Below are positions 15,227-23,676 of a stretch of DNA of 64,000 nucleotides, one piece after another. Positions within the stretch are counted from its first letter, which is position 1. The number at the start of each line of letters is the position of its first letter. The position numbers and the translations under genes are program-made. Source of the stretch: Chryseobacterium cucumeris (GTDB lineage Bacteria; Bacteroidota; Bacteroidia; Flavobacteriales; Weeksellaceae); assembly GCF_016775705.1 (NCBI RefSeq), contig NZ_CP068760.1, positions 2,170,001-2,234,000 of the forward strand. Direction: 5' to 3'. A model generated the notes under the pieces. That model did not search any database. It saw nothing but the letters and a program-made list of their open reading frames with translations, and was not told where the DNA came from.

Positions 15227-16258
15227 CTTCATCTTAATCTTATCTACATTGATAATCTTATACACAAGTTCCCGAATCAGCTCAGCTTCTCCCATATTTA
15301 CCGCTCCGAGCCCTTTACCTTTCATATCGAATTCACGGAGAATAGAAATCACTCTTGTAGCATGTTTCAAAGGGTAAAGTCTGGCACTTTCCGCATAGTC
15401 TTTGATAAAATAAGGGTTCACTCCCATTTGCGAAGCAATCGTCTGTGGAGACTGCCCTGCCATGGTCTGATAAATAATAACGTTGGAAAAATAATTATAA
15501 AGGCTTGCCAGCATCATGACAAAAGGATTATTCTTCGGGTTTTTACCCATAAAATGAGCAATCTTAAAGGCTGCATTGGCATTTTTAGTTCCTAAAGCCT
15601 TCTGGAGCTCAAAAATATTATATTCTTTGCTGATCCCGATATGATTTTCAACGATGGTTCCGTCAAGGATTTCACCTTCTTTAAGGATCATCTTCAGCTT
15701 GTTCAGCTCGTTGGCAATTCTGGACAGGTCATTTCCCAGATATTCTGCCAGCAGATGGGAAATATTGGGAGCTGTATTGATTTTAAGCTTTACACACTCA
15801 TCTGAAATCCATTTCGGCAGATTGCTTTCCTTTACAGATTCGCTAAGGAAAAGAACTTTGGCTTTATCTAAAGCTTTGGCAGCCTTTTTTCTGCTATCCA
15901 GTTTCTTGTGTTTATGAGCAAAAACCAATACCGTTGAAGGAACGGGATTTTCTACATAGGCTTCCAGAATTCTGTTTTCCTCTTCATTGAATCGTAAATC
16001 CTGAGCTTCTTTCACAATAATCACCTGTTTGTCTCCCATCATCGGAAACTGTCTTGCCAGGGAAAGAACTTCCTGATAAGAAGTATCTTTTCCATAAGTA
16101 ACTGTCTGGTTGAAAGCTTTTTCATCTTCTTCCAAAAAGTTATGTTCAAGAGCCTTTACAGCGACATCAATAAAGTAAGCTTCTTCTCCGTGGAAAAAAT
16201 AAATAGGTAAAACTTCTTTATTTTTAATATTTTTGAGGATTAAATCTAATTCTTTCAT
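15221..16258 (-). CDS. holA: DNA polymerase III subunit delta
   Basis: The 345-residue protein has the HolA layout. The N-terminal part has IYFFHGEEAYFID, replacing the Walker A loop seen in true AAA+ ATPases. PMMGDKQVIIVKEAQ and FAHKHKKLDSRKKAAKALD follow. Helical domain III has LAEYLGNDLSRIANELNKL and the C terminus has GLGAVNMGEAELIRELVYKI. It is the clamp-loader wrench subunit that opens the beta clamp. It is divergent from a nuclease-domain gene only 7 bp away. Confidence 0.93.
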   Translation of the reverse strand: MKELDLILKNIKNKEVLPIYFFHGEEAYFIDVAVKALEHNFLEEDEKAFNQTVTYGKDTSYQEVLSLARQFPMMGDKQVIIVKEAQDLRFNEEENRILEAYVENPVPSTVLVFAHKHKKLDSRKKAAKALDKAKVLFLSESVKESNLPKWISDECVKLKINTAPNISHLLAEYLGNDLSRIANELNKLKMILKEGEILDGTIVENHIGISKEYNIFELQKALGTKNANAAFKIAHFMGKNPKNNPFVMMLASLYNYFSNVIIYQTMAGQSPQTIASQMGVNPYFIKDYAESARLYPLKHATRVISILREFDMKGKGLGAVNMGEAELIRELVYKIINVDKIKMKV

Positions 16259-16265
16259 CTTATTA

Positions 16266-16697
16266 ATGGAACTTCCAAAACTGAATTTTCAGGAAACTTT
16301 TGATTTTAAATTCAAGAAAGACAAAGATAAGTTTTTTATTTATGATTTGGTCCGCAAAACTTATCTTCTGCTCACTCCTGAGGAATGGGTCAGACAACAT
16401 TGGGTACATTATTATCTTACTGTAAAATCCTACTCAACATCGGCTCTGATTACCGAAAAAAAGATTATCCTGAATGGTCTTACCAAAAGAATTGACCTTC
16501 TGGTTACTGAAAAAACCGAACCCATAATTCTGATTGAATGTAAAGCTCCGCAGATCAAATTAACGGAAAAAACTTTTGAACAGACTGCCCGATACAATTC
16601 TATTATCGGTGCCAGGGAAATTATTTTAACAAACGGTTTGCAGCACATTAATGCCTATTATGAAAATGAGCAATACCAGTTTTACAAACCTGAGTAA
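16266..16697 (+). CDS. HsdR N-terminal-type PD-(D/E)xK domain protein
   Basis: The 143-residue protein matches the stand-alone type I restriction R-subunit N-terminal domain family found next to holA in Bacteroidota. Nuclease-type residues are Asp77 in GLTKRIDLLV and Glu91-Cys-Lys93 in ILIECKAP, followed by QTARYNSIIGAREIILTNG. It lacks helicase and methylase partners, so it is not a restriction system by itself. Its role is unknown; a DNA repair or processing function would fit. The ATG at 16266 is preferred because the longer frame would overlap the start of holA. Confidence 0.8.
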   Translation: MELPKLNFQETFDFKFKKDKDKFFIYDLVRKTYLLLTPEEWVRQHWVHYYLTVKSYSTSALITEKKIILNGLTKRIDLLVTEKTEPIILIECKAPQIKLTEKTFEQTARYNSIIGAREIILTNGLQHINAYYENEQYQFYKPE

Positions 16698-16899
16698 GGC
16701 TTATAACATCAGATAATTTCTGAAAAGTATTAAATAATATTCTATTAATATTCTTTCTGAGTTATTTTTATTAATTTCGATAAGATTTCTTTTCAACACT
16801 AATATCACAAATTTTTACACGAGAATTGCACAATTGTTATTGGTTGTATTTGTGAAAAGGATTAGTGTACTAATCTGTATTAAAATTAAATTACAAAAT

Positions 16900-17643
16900 A
16901 TGATACGTTCCATCTTATTAACTGCAATGATTATGGCTTCAGGAAATCTTTTCAGTCAGAAACTTAAACCTGTTTCCTACCAGGACGGTTCCCAGAAACT
17001 TAATGGTCTCATCACTTCCAATGCCGGAAAAAAACTTCCCGGAGTACTGATTCTTCCAGCCTGGAAAGGTATTGACGAAGAAGCTAAAACAGCCGCTATT
17101 GAACTCGAAAAGCAAGGGTATATTGCTTTTATTGCTGATATTTACGGTGAAGGGAAAATTCCTGCAGATAACGAATCTGCTGCAAAAAGCTCAGGGTATT
17201 ACAAACAGAATTATCAGGAGTACCAGAAAAGAATTTCGCTGGCGTTGGAACAACTGAAGAAAAACGGAGCCATTTCTGATAAGGTAGCGGTAATCGGCTA
17301 CTGTTTCGGAGGTACGGGAGCATTGGAATCCGCAAGAGGTCATCTTCCTGTAGCGGGTGTTGTTTCCATCCACGGAAGTCTGGGCAGAGATCAGAGCAGA
17401 AAAAATGAAGCTTTGACGGCCAAAATTCTTGTTGAAAATCCGGCTGATGATAAAAGTGTAACTCCTGAGGATTATAATAACCTCATCAAAGAAATGAATG
17501 AAGGAAATGCCGACTGGCAGATTATCACGTATGCCCATTCCAAACATACTTTCACAGATCCGAAATCACCGGATTATAATCCGGCAATGGCCAAAAGAGC
17601 ATGGAACCACACATTGCTGTTCCTGAAAGAAATTTTGAAATAA
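16900..17643 (+). CDS. dienelactone hydrolase family protein, exported
   Basis: The 247-residue alpha/beta hydrolase has a signal peptide (MIRSILLTAMIMASGNLFSQ) and the nucleophile elbow VIGYCFGGTGALE with Cys135 in place of Ser. Later catalytic positions appear in NPADDKSVTPED (Asp) and AHSKHTFTDP (His). Dienelactone hydrolases use Cys-Asp-His to hydrolyse lactones or esters. The natural substrate here is unknown. The start at 16900 gives a normal signal peptide; the longer upstream frame is AT-rich and unlikely to be coding. Confidence 0.88.
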   Translation: MIRSILLTAMIMASGNLFSQKLKPVSYQDGSQKLNGLITSNAGKKLPGVLILPAWKGIDEEAKTAAIELEKQGYIAFIADIYGEGKIPADNESAAKSSGYYKQNYQEYQKRISLALEQLKKNGAISDKVAVIGYCFGGTGALESARGHLPVAGVVSIHGSLGRDQSRKNEALTAKILVENPADDKSVTPEDYNNLIKEMNEGNADWQIITYAHSKHTFTDPKSPDYNPAMAKRAWNHTLLFLKEILK

Positions 17644-17650
17644 ACATAAA

Positions 17651-17684
17651 AAAGGCAAATTCGTGAATCAATGAATTTGCCTTT
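17651..17684. terminator. bidirectional intrinsic terminator
   Basis: The perfect 12-bp arms aaaggcaaattc and gaatttgccttt have a 10-nt loop, with T-rich sequence on one side and A-rich on the other. They lie between convergent genes ending at 17643 and 17703. Confidence 0.88.
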
Positions 17685-17702
17685 ATTTTTTACCTGAATC
17701 AA

Positions 17703-18083
17703 TTATGGTTGAGCCTCCAGCTCAACATCATATTTTTTTGGAGAATATTTGGTAAGAGAACCTGTTGCAGCATCAATTCCCACTCCTATTGCTCCTCCAA
17801 GAATAATATTGAGTAAAGTTACGGCATTAAAAGTTTTTGTCAGTTTTACTTCTTTCTTCTCAAATCCTTCTTTTTCAAATGTAACCATTTGCTTACCCAA
17901 ACCTCTTGGAATTTTGGTTGTACAAGGTGTTGTACATTTTTCAATTCCCTTGTGAAATACTTTTGCCCCTTCAGGGTTTGAAGTAAAAGCTATTGGATCC
18001 TGAGTTCCTGTAAAAATGGTTGCACATGAAGTGGTAGAAAGCGCAATACTCAGGGACAGCACAATTGATAATTTGTTTTTCAT
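17703..18083 (-). CDS. PEGA-domain lipoprotein
   Basis: The 126-residue protein has a lipobox (ALSTTSC, Cys20), so it is probably lipid-anchored. A PEGA-type beta segment follows (FTSNPEGAKVFHKGIEKCTT, then PCTTKIPRG and MVTFEKEGFEKKEV). A hydrophobic glycine-rich stretch (LLNIILGGAIGVGIDAATG) follows, and the C-terminal KYDVELEA closes the fold. PEGA proteins are usually surface or envelope proteins of unknown role. The ATG at 18083 starts the lipoprotein signal; the longer frame adds an unlikely N terminus. Confidence 0.82.
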   Translation of the reverse strand: MKNKLSIVLSLSIALSTTSCATIFTGTQDPIAFTSNPEGAKVFHKGIEKCTTPCTTKIPRGLGKQMVTFEKEGFEKKEVKLTKTFNAVTLLNIILGGAIGVGIDAATGSLTKYSPKKYDVELEAQP

Positions 18084-18324
18084 AGATCTTAGTCGTTCAT
18101 TTTTTAAGTCCGCGAACTTACAAAATAATTCAAAAATCAGTACTATCAATCAGAACAAATATTTCAAAAAATATAGTATTAACCTATGTTCTCATTACCT
18201 GCTTCCTGAAATCTGATCTCAAAAGACCCAATACCATACAATTGCATCGTCTTTTGAAAATTGGGAATAAAAAAACAAACCCACTGATATGCAGATTTGC
18301 TTTTATATTTTTTTAACAGCTTTT

Positions 18325-18696
18325 TTAGTCTACGCCTTCCTCTTCCCTATGCACCAATTCCATAGAAAATGCAGGAAGGCAAATCGCAAGATATTCACAT
18401 GGTTCTGAAAACGGATTACTATAACGGATTCTTGCTCCTTTTTCAATAAGGATGCTCTGTCCTTTTTCAAGAACAACAATTTCTCCGTCTATTTCAAATT
18501 GCTTTTTTCCTGAAATAATGTAGGTAAATTCATCAAACTCAGGAGTCTGGTGAGGCTCACTCCAATCCGGAGGTGCTACCATATGAGCAATGGAAACAGT
18601 AGAATTTCCTGTAGAGTTTCCCCAGTGTTCTTCAATCAGTTTTCCGTCTGTAGTAGGAACTACAAATGGTGACTGCTGGATTTTATATTTTTTCAT
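18325..18696 (-). CDS. cupin-domain protein
   Basis: The 123-residue single-domain cupin has motif 1 around HQTPEFDEFTYIISGKKQFEI and motif 2 around EKGARIRYSNPFSEPCEYLA. Cupins bind a metal and small molecules; no specific substrate is apparent. Its ATG overlaps the stop of the upstream acetyltransferase gene (ATGA), so the two are translationally coupled. The in-frame TTG two codons earlier is not needed. Confidence 0.85.
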   Translation of the reverse strand: MKKYKIQQSPFVVPTTDGKLIEEHWGNSTGNSTVSIAHMVAPPDWSEPHQTPEFDEFTYIISGKKQFEIDGEIVVLEKGQSILIEKGARIRYSNPFSEPCEYLAICLPAFSMELVHREEEGVD

Positions 18697-19220
18697 ATCC
18701 AATCTTCTTTTTTAATTTCATACACGAAATTGGTTCTTGTAGGTTCTGCAAAATAAGCCACTTCTTCTTCAGCAATCTTTTGACCTCCCAGTCTTTCCAA
18801 AGCTGTCTGCGAACGGTAATTCTCTTTTCCAATGTGAAAATGAACTTTGTCTACAAACTGGAAGATATAATCCAGCATCAGCTTTTTAACCTTAGGATTA
18901 ATGCCTTTTCCCCATGATTTTGTTCCGTAGAAAGTATATCCAATGAAAATATGATTGTTCTCTTCATCAAAATCATAATAACGGCTGCTTCCCAATACAT
19001 CTCCGGTAGCTTTCTCCATAATTTTGAAAGCACCTTTACTCTCCATAGCTCCTGTGAAAAAGTTTTCAAAAACTTCTCTCTTATAACGGTCTTTGTTAGG
19101 ATGCTGTTCCCAGACTTTAGGATCGGAAGCCACTTCATATAAAGATTCAAAATCCCCTTGCTGTAAGGGGATTAATTGAAATTCTTCATTCTCTAAAACA
19201 GGCTGAACAGAAAAATTCAT
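18693..19220 (-). CDS. GNAT family N-acetyltransferase (RimJ/RimL-like)
   Basis: The 175-residue protein has the RimJ/RimL-type GNAT pattern. The N-terminal FQLIPLQQGDFESLYEVASD precedes GSSRYYDFDEENNHIFIGYTF. The acetyl-CoA site sits around GTKSWGKGINPKVKKLMLDY, and AQTALERLGG-type C-terminal beta-helix residues (RSQTALERLGGQKIAEEEVA) follow. The acceptor is not predictable. It lies 3 nt from the stop-side neighbour (the DUF2911 gene) and is coupled to the downstream cupin gene, forming a probable three-gene operon. Confidence 0.88.
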   Translation of the reverse strand: MNFSVQPVLENEEFQLIPLQQGDFESLYEVASDPKVWEQHPNKDRYKREVFENFFTGAMESKGAFKIMEKATGDVLGSSRYYDFDEENNHIFIGYTFYGTKSWGKGINPKVKKLMLDYIFQFVDKVHFHIGKENYRSQTALERLGGQKIAEEEVAYFAEPTRTNFVYEIKKEDWI

Positions 19221-19223
19221 TGC

Positions 19224-19826
19224 TTAGCCTTTTTTAGTAGAATCTGATTCTATTTTCTTGATTTCTTTCAACTTGTCGGAAATCTTGATGACAGTGTCTA
19301 ATTTGGACGGTTTCAAAGGAACTTCTGCCTGAGCCATATCCCATTTGATAACCAGGTTTCCTGAGTTTTCATCTGTAGGATTTAAAGTGATTTCAAACCA
19401 TTCCTGTTTGTCTGTCAGTTTGTTAACCGGTACCGTAACGTCTACTACATCCTGTTTTGGATCGTAAGTATAAGCTCCCCATTGCTGGAAATCTTTATTA
19501 AGGATAACTTTCCATTCTTTTTCTGTAGGAACGATGAACAATCCGTATGTTCCTGCAGGCACTGTTTTCCCACCGAAGTTAACGGCCTGTCCGAAAGTAA
19601 TTTTTGTAGAAGAGTTCGCTCCCGCTCTCCAAACCTGGCCATAAGGAACCAGTTCTCCGAAAATTTTACGTCCCTTCACTCCCGGTCTCCCATAATCAAT
19701 GGTAATTTTAGACATTGAAAACTGCTGCTCAACCTTCTGGCGCGGACTTGCTGCCGGCACAGAATAATCCTGAGCAAAACTGAATGCTGAAACTGAAATG
19801 CAAACTGCTGCTAGTAACTTTTTCAC
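19224..19826 (-). CDS. DUF2911 family exported protein
   Basis: The 200-residue protein has a signal peptide (MKKLLAAVCISVSAFSFAQ) and the DUF2911 core: ITIDYGRPGVKGRKIFGELV, then PYGQVWRAGANSSTKITF. GKTVPAGTYGLFIVPTEKEW and a C-terminal beta half follow. The family is abundant in Bacteroidota and of unknown function; it is probably periplasmic. It precedes the GNAT and cupin genes on the same strand with minimal spacing, so it is likely the first gene of that operon. Confidence 0.9.
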   Translation of the reverse strand: MKKLLAAVCISVSAFSFAQDYSVPAASPRQKVEQQFSMSKITIDYGRPGVKGRKIFGELVPYGQVWRAGANSSTKITFGQAVNFGGKTVPAGTYGLFIVPTEKEWKVILNKDFQQWGAYTYDPKQDVVDVTVPVNKLTDKQEWFEITLNPTDENSGNLVIKWDMAQAEVPLKPSKLDTVIKISDKLKEIKKIESDSTKKG

Positions 19827-20030
19827 GTGTAAATTTTTGTTTAAAATTACAAAATTCAGAGCGAATTAGCTTTCATAAACTTCGTTAAAATTTGTTTTAC
19901 CGATATTTTTCTATACAGGTATTTTTTAACCAAATCCTTTTTAAAATTAAATAATCAACTATTAAATATTTTACTTTTCTTAATCGTTTTCCCTTTTCTT
20001 AGTTGAATGGAATGAAAAACAGAAGGAACA

Positions 20031-20561
20031 TCATTCGTCCAGGTTTTCAATATAAAAAGAATAGCAATAATCTCTGCCCTTGTAAGCAGGCCAACCCAAA
20101 AACAAAGGTTGAACAGAATGACAGACTGACATTGTAAAAATAACCTGAATTAATGTTCCAAAAAGTAATAAAGTCCAGATCTTGGCACCAATAGAATGGG
20201 TAGCAACTTCTTTTCTGAATTTTAAAAAGCTTACCAGATAAATAAGAGCTTCGGCTCCTGCCAGAATACTTATTTTGTAAACATGGGTTTCAAAGAAAAC
20301 AGGGCACTGGATATACGTAGCCACTCCCACTGATATAAAAAATATCTGGTCAACTGTAGAATCAAGACGTCTGAGTTTCTGAGTTGAGACATCAAGATAT
20401 CTTGCTATAATCCCATCAAAGATATCAGTCAGTAAGCCTATGGATAAAAGGACGGCAGCAATTATCTGATAATTTTCTACCTTAATAAGGCTTAAAGAAA
20501 TGATGATAAAGCCAATTATGAGTCTTGCAAAAATGAGAATTACCGGAATTTTCGATTTCAT
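20031..20561 (-). CDS. CDP-alcohol phosphatidyltransferase-like membrane protein
   Basis: The 176-residue polytopic protein contains the CDP-alcohol phosphotransferase motif in DIFDGIIARYLDVSTQ, with the downstream LDSTVD supplying the two final Asp residues. The consensus DGx2ARx8Gx3Dx3D is met except that the Gly is replaced by Leu (KLRRLDSTVD). Such enzymes move a phospho-alcohol from CDP-diacylglycerol or CDP-alcohol to a second alcohol in the inner membrane. Which lipid is made cannot be told. It follows the ada gene by 59 nt on the same strand. Confidence 0.8.
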   Translation of the reverse strand: MKSKIPVILIFARLIIGFIIISLSLIKVENYQIIAAVLLSIGLLTDIFDGIIARYLDVSTQKLRRLDSTVDQIFFISVGVATYIQCPVFFETHVYKISILAGAEALIYLVSFLKFRKEVATHSIGAKIWTLLLFGTLIQVIFTMSVCHSVQPLFLGWPAYKGRDYCYSFYIENLDE

Positions 20562-20620
20562 AAAAAGATGGAAAACGTTTTGTAGCAGCGAAAGATAAGA
20601 ATAAATTACTTTTTATATTT

Positions 20621-21667
20621 CTAAAATAATATAGCCTTTTCCAATTCCAGCAGCTTTTGTTTTCTCCAGATTCCACCTCCATAGCCTGTTAATTGCCCGT
20701 TGCTGCCAATTACGCGATGACAAGGGATTATAATGGATATCTTATTCAGACCATTAGCATTGGCTACAGCTCTTACGGATTTAGGATTTCCCAAAATATC
20801 TGCCTGTTCCTGATAACTTCTTGTTGCACCATAAGGAATTTCCTGAAGAATAGCCCAGACTTCTTTCTGAAAAGCTGTTCCTACAGGGGAAATAGGAACT
20901 GTAAATGCGGTTCTTTTTCCTTCAAAGTACTCTTTTAATTCTTCTTCCAGAGTAATAAAATGAGGATTTTCTCCTTGTATAATATTTGCTTTAAAATATT
21001 CCGCAACACTTTTTAATTCTGTTGGAAGCGCTTTTCTGTCGGAAAATTCTAAAAGACAGATTCCATGTTCATCGGCACAGGCTATCATTGTTCCCAGCAT
21101 GGTTTCTATTCTCTTCAGATCAATGATCTTTTCCATGGAATTATTCTTAGGTGATACTCCAAAAATATTTTTAAAACTCTCATTAAAACCACTCAGACTT
21201 TCATATCCTGTGTCAAATGCAACTTCTGTAACCGATTCTCCCTGTTGAAGTTTTTTAAATGCTGTATTGAGTTTTGACATTCTCTGGAAAGCATGAAACG
21301 TAATCCCATGGTGTTTCAGAAACCATCTGCGGACTGTTGCGGGTTCCAATCCTCTTTTTACAAGATCATAATCTTTAAGCTTTAATGTGGGGTCGTCGGC
21401 AATTTCTTTCAATAAATTTTTGATATACGGAGGTGTGGCGTTGAGATTTTCCAAAGGTCTGCACACTTTACACGGGCGATATCCTTTGAGCATTGCATCT
21501 TTGGTATTGGAAAAAAACTCTACATTTTCAAATTTCGGTTTCCGTGCAGTACAGGTCGGTCTGCAGAATATTCCTGTGGTTTTTACACCCATCCAGAATA
21601 TCCCTTCAAATGAAACATCTTTGATATAAGATGCCTCGTACATTATTTTTTCTGTAAGTTCCATCAT
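20621..21667 (-). CDS. ada: bifunctional Ada regulator / O6-methylguanine-DNA methyltransferase
   Basis: The 348-residue protein has three parts. An N-terminal zinc domain carries Cys35 (GIFCRPTC), Cys39, Cys66 and Cys69 (PCKVC), where Cys35 would accept methyl from phosphotriesters. An AraC-type HTH (about 85-180) has VTEVAFDTGYESLSGFNESF. A C-terminal methyltransferase carries IPCHRVIG (Cys316). Methylated Ada activates alkylation repair genes. Its start overlaps the stop of the upstream PEP-mutase-like gene (ATGA). The C-terminal domain is closely related to the Ogt protein two genes upstream. Confidence 0.95.
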   Translation of the reverse strand: MMELTEKIMYEASYIKDVSFEGIFWMGVKTTGIFCRPTCTARKPKFENVEFFSNTKDAMLKGYRPCKVCRPLENLNATPPYIKNLLKEIADDPTLKLKDYDLVKRGLEPATVRRWFLKHHGITFHAFQRMSKLNTAFKKLQQGESVTEVAFDTGYESLSGFNESFKNIFGVSPKNNSMEKIIDLKRIETMLGTMIACADEHGICLLEFSDRKALPTELKSVAEYFKANIIQGENPHFITLEEELKEYFEGKRTAFTVPISPVGTAFQKEVWAILQEIPYGATRSYQEQADILGNPKSVRAVANANGLNKISIIIPCHRVIGSNGQLTGYGGGIWRKQKLLELEKAILF

Positions 21668-22446
21668 GAGATAAAAAGAGGTGAAAAACTTCTTACGTTT
21701 GTAATTTCCTGACTTGCTTTTTCGAGCTCTCGGTAGATATGTCTGTACATAAAAGCACCTGAAGTAACTCTTTTTACCCCTAATGCTTTAAGCGTATCAA
21801 AATCGGGTAAATCAGGAAGAGCCATAACATTCACGGGAAGAAAAGTAGCTTCTGTAATAGTTCTGATCTCCTTTTCAGCTGTCATGCCCGGAATGAAAAC
21901 GCCATCGGCTTTAAGTTCTTCAAACAGTTTGATTCTCTCTAAAGTTTCTTCCAGCGCATTTTCAATATTCAGTAAAAAAGGATCTGTGCGTACATTGATA
22001 AATACCTTATCTCTGTTTTCTCCTAATTTGATAAAAATATCTTTTAATTTTTCATAGAAAACATCTCTGTTTATGAGTTCTCGTATTCCGTCAATAACGT
22101 TGGTATCTTCAATATTAATCCCCGATATTCCAATTTCTATAAGTTTCATGATATTTGAAACTACCGTATCATTTTCAATACCATATCCGGATTCCAGATC
22201 TACCGACAAAGGAATTGAAACGGAAGCTCTGATTCTCTTGATGATATAAAAATATTCTTCAAAGGTCATCTCTTCTCCATCTTCATATCCTAAACTCAGT
22301 GCGACTGCCGAACTTGAGGTTGCCAATGCTTTATAGCCCAGCTTTTCGTATACCTTTGCGCTTTCTACATTCCATACATTACCCAAAAGTAACGGTTCTT
22401 CACCATGATGTAACTGTTTAAAACTGATCATAATTTTTTTATTCAA
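21664..22446 (-). CDS. isocitrate lyase / PEP mutase superfamily protein
   Basis: The 260-residue TIM-barrel protein starts FKQLHHGEEPLLLGNVWNVE. It has the metal-binding VDLESGYG and ISGINIEDT motifs, and ADGVFIPGMTAE and ITSGAFMYRH-type C-terminal segments (RVTSGAFMYRHIY). It lacks the KKCGH signature of true isocitrate lyase, so it belongs to the broad PEP-mutase-like group (oxaloacetate hydrolase, carboxyvinyl phosphonate mutase or similar). The substrate is unknown. Tight coupling to ada and nearness to ogt suggest co-expression during the alkylation response. Confidence 0.85.
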   Translation of the reverse strand: MNKKIMISFKQLHHGEEPLLLGNVWNVESAKVYEKLGYKALATSSSAVALSLGYEDGEEMTFEEYFYIIKRIRASVSIPLSVDLESGYGIENDTVVSNIMKLIEIGISGINIEDTNVIDGIRELINRDVFYEKLKDIFIKLGENRDKVFINVRTDPFLLNIENALEETLERIKLFEELKADGVFIPGMTAEKEIRTITEATFLPVNVMALPDLPDFDTLKALGVKRVTSGAFMYRHIYRELEKASQEITNVRSFSPLFIS

Positions 22447-22525
22447 AAGTAGAAAGATTACTACCTGTTCTACAACCGAAAAATGAACACCTATTTTTTA
22501 TAATTCTCCGAATGTAAATTTTGGT

Positions 22526-23038
22526 TTAAAATAAGATGGCCTTTTCAAGCTCCAGCAGTTTTTGTTTTCTCCAGATTCCTCCTGCATAGCCTACCAATTC
22601 ACCGTTTGAGCCTATCACACGATGACAGGGAATCAAAATCGCAATTTTATTGATTCCATTGGCTGTTCCTACGGCACGTATCGCCTTGGGGTTTCCCAGT
22701 ATTTCTGACTGCTGCTTGTAGGTTCTTATCTCTCCCATCGGAATTTCACGCAGCAGCTGCCAGACCTTCTCCTGAAACTCTGTTCCGGTAGTAAACAACG
22801 GAACTTCAAAACGGGTTCTTCTTCCCTCAAAATATTCTTTCAGTTCCTTCTCCAGCTGTACAAAATGAAAATGTTCTCTTTCTACAATATCAGCTTTTAA
22901 AACTTTTGACAGTGCCTTCAGCTGTTTTTCGATATTCTTCCGGTCTGTAAATTCAAGCAGACAGATTCCCTGATCCACGGCACAGGCAATCATTTCACCC
23001 AAAGGGGTTGATATATTTTTTTGGTGTATCATTTCCAT
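22526..23038 (-). CDS. ogt: methylated-DNA-protein-cysteine methyltransferase
   Basis: The approximately 170-residue protein has the N-terminal ribonuclease-like lobe (STPLGEMIACAVDQGICLLE). The C-terminal active lobe has ILIPCHRVIG with the methyl-accepting Cys, followed by SNGELVGYAGGIWRKQKLL. It removes methyl from O6-methylguanine in a suicidal transfer. The last 16 residues are identical to those of Ada at 20621, so the two are recent paralogues. Start codons at 23056, 23038 and 23032 are all in frame; 23038 is a compromise. Confidence 0.92.
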   Translation of the reverse strand: MEMIHQKNISTPLGEMIACAVDQGICLLEFTDRKNIEKQLKALSKVLKADIVEREHFHFVQLEKELKEYFEGRRTRFEVPLFTTGTEFQEKVWQLLREIPMGEIRTYKQQSEILGNPKAIRAVGTANGINKIAILIPCHRVIGSNGELVGYAGGIWRKQKLLELEKAILF

Positions 23039-23077
23039 TCGTTTAAAAGTAAGCATTTTTGGAAATCATACTTGTTT

Positions 23078-23623
23078 TTAATCCGTTAAAATTCTTTTTA
23101 TCTGTTCAACATGCCTTTGATTGTGGTAAATAACAAACCGGAAAGTATCTCCCAACTTCAATTTGATCAGCTTTGAGATACTGATATTTGTTTTTGTCTT
23201 TTCCAGATCAACGTTTTGTGCTTCTTCCAATAACTCAAGCATTTTTGTCTGCTGTTTTATGAATGTATCCACTACACCTTTATCCAGATTACTGTGGATA
23301 GGATTCATGGCTTTAAGCGTTTTCATTGTATTCAATTTTTCTTTGGGAAGCATGCTTTTAGCAAAATAGTTCCCGAGAATTCCGGGCTTAAAAAATGTTG
23401 ATGAGGACTTTCCGGCAGAAGAAATAGCACGGCTTATTTCAGGAATATAGAAATCACCATAGCGGTTGAGATGTTCCAGGCATTCCAATATACTCCAGCT
23501 GTCTGCGGAAGTTCTGAAATTCAGATCATGTTCAGTCTTTGAAGACAACATTTCAGCAAACTGTAAATGCTGCTTTGTTCTGTTTTTTAACTCATCCAGT
23601 AATTCTGAGGTTGAAATTTTCAT
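23078..23623 (-). CDS. DinB family protein
   Basis: The 181-residue helical protein has the DinB/YfiT four-helix layout. The first metal His is in SWSILECLEHLNRYGDFY and the last pair in FVIYHNQRHVEQIKRIL. These three His positions bind a divalent metal in the family. DinB-like proteins act as metal-dependent thiol transferases or have unknown roles; they are often induced by DNA damage. Its position beside ogt and ada on the same strand is suggestive but not conclusive. Confidence 0.88.
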   Translation of the reverse strand: MKISTSELLDELKNRTKQHLQFAEMLSSKTEHDLNFRTSADSWSILECLEHLNRYGDFYIPEISRAISSAGKSSSTFFKPGILGNYFAKSMLPKEKLNTMKTLKAMNPIHSNLDKGVVDTFIKQQTKMLELLEEAQNVDLEKTKTNISISKLIKLKLGDTFRFVIYHNQRHVEQIKRILTD

Positions 23624-23676
23624 TACGTTTTTTATGCAAATATGCTGATCTGGTTGTTCTTAAATCTTGACTGAAC

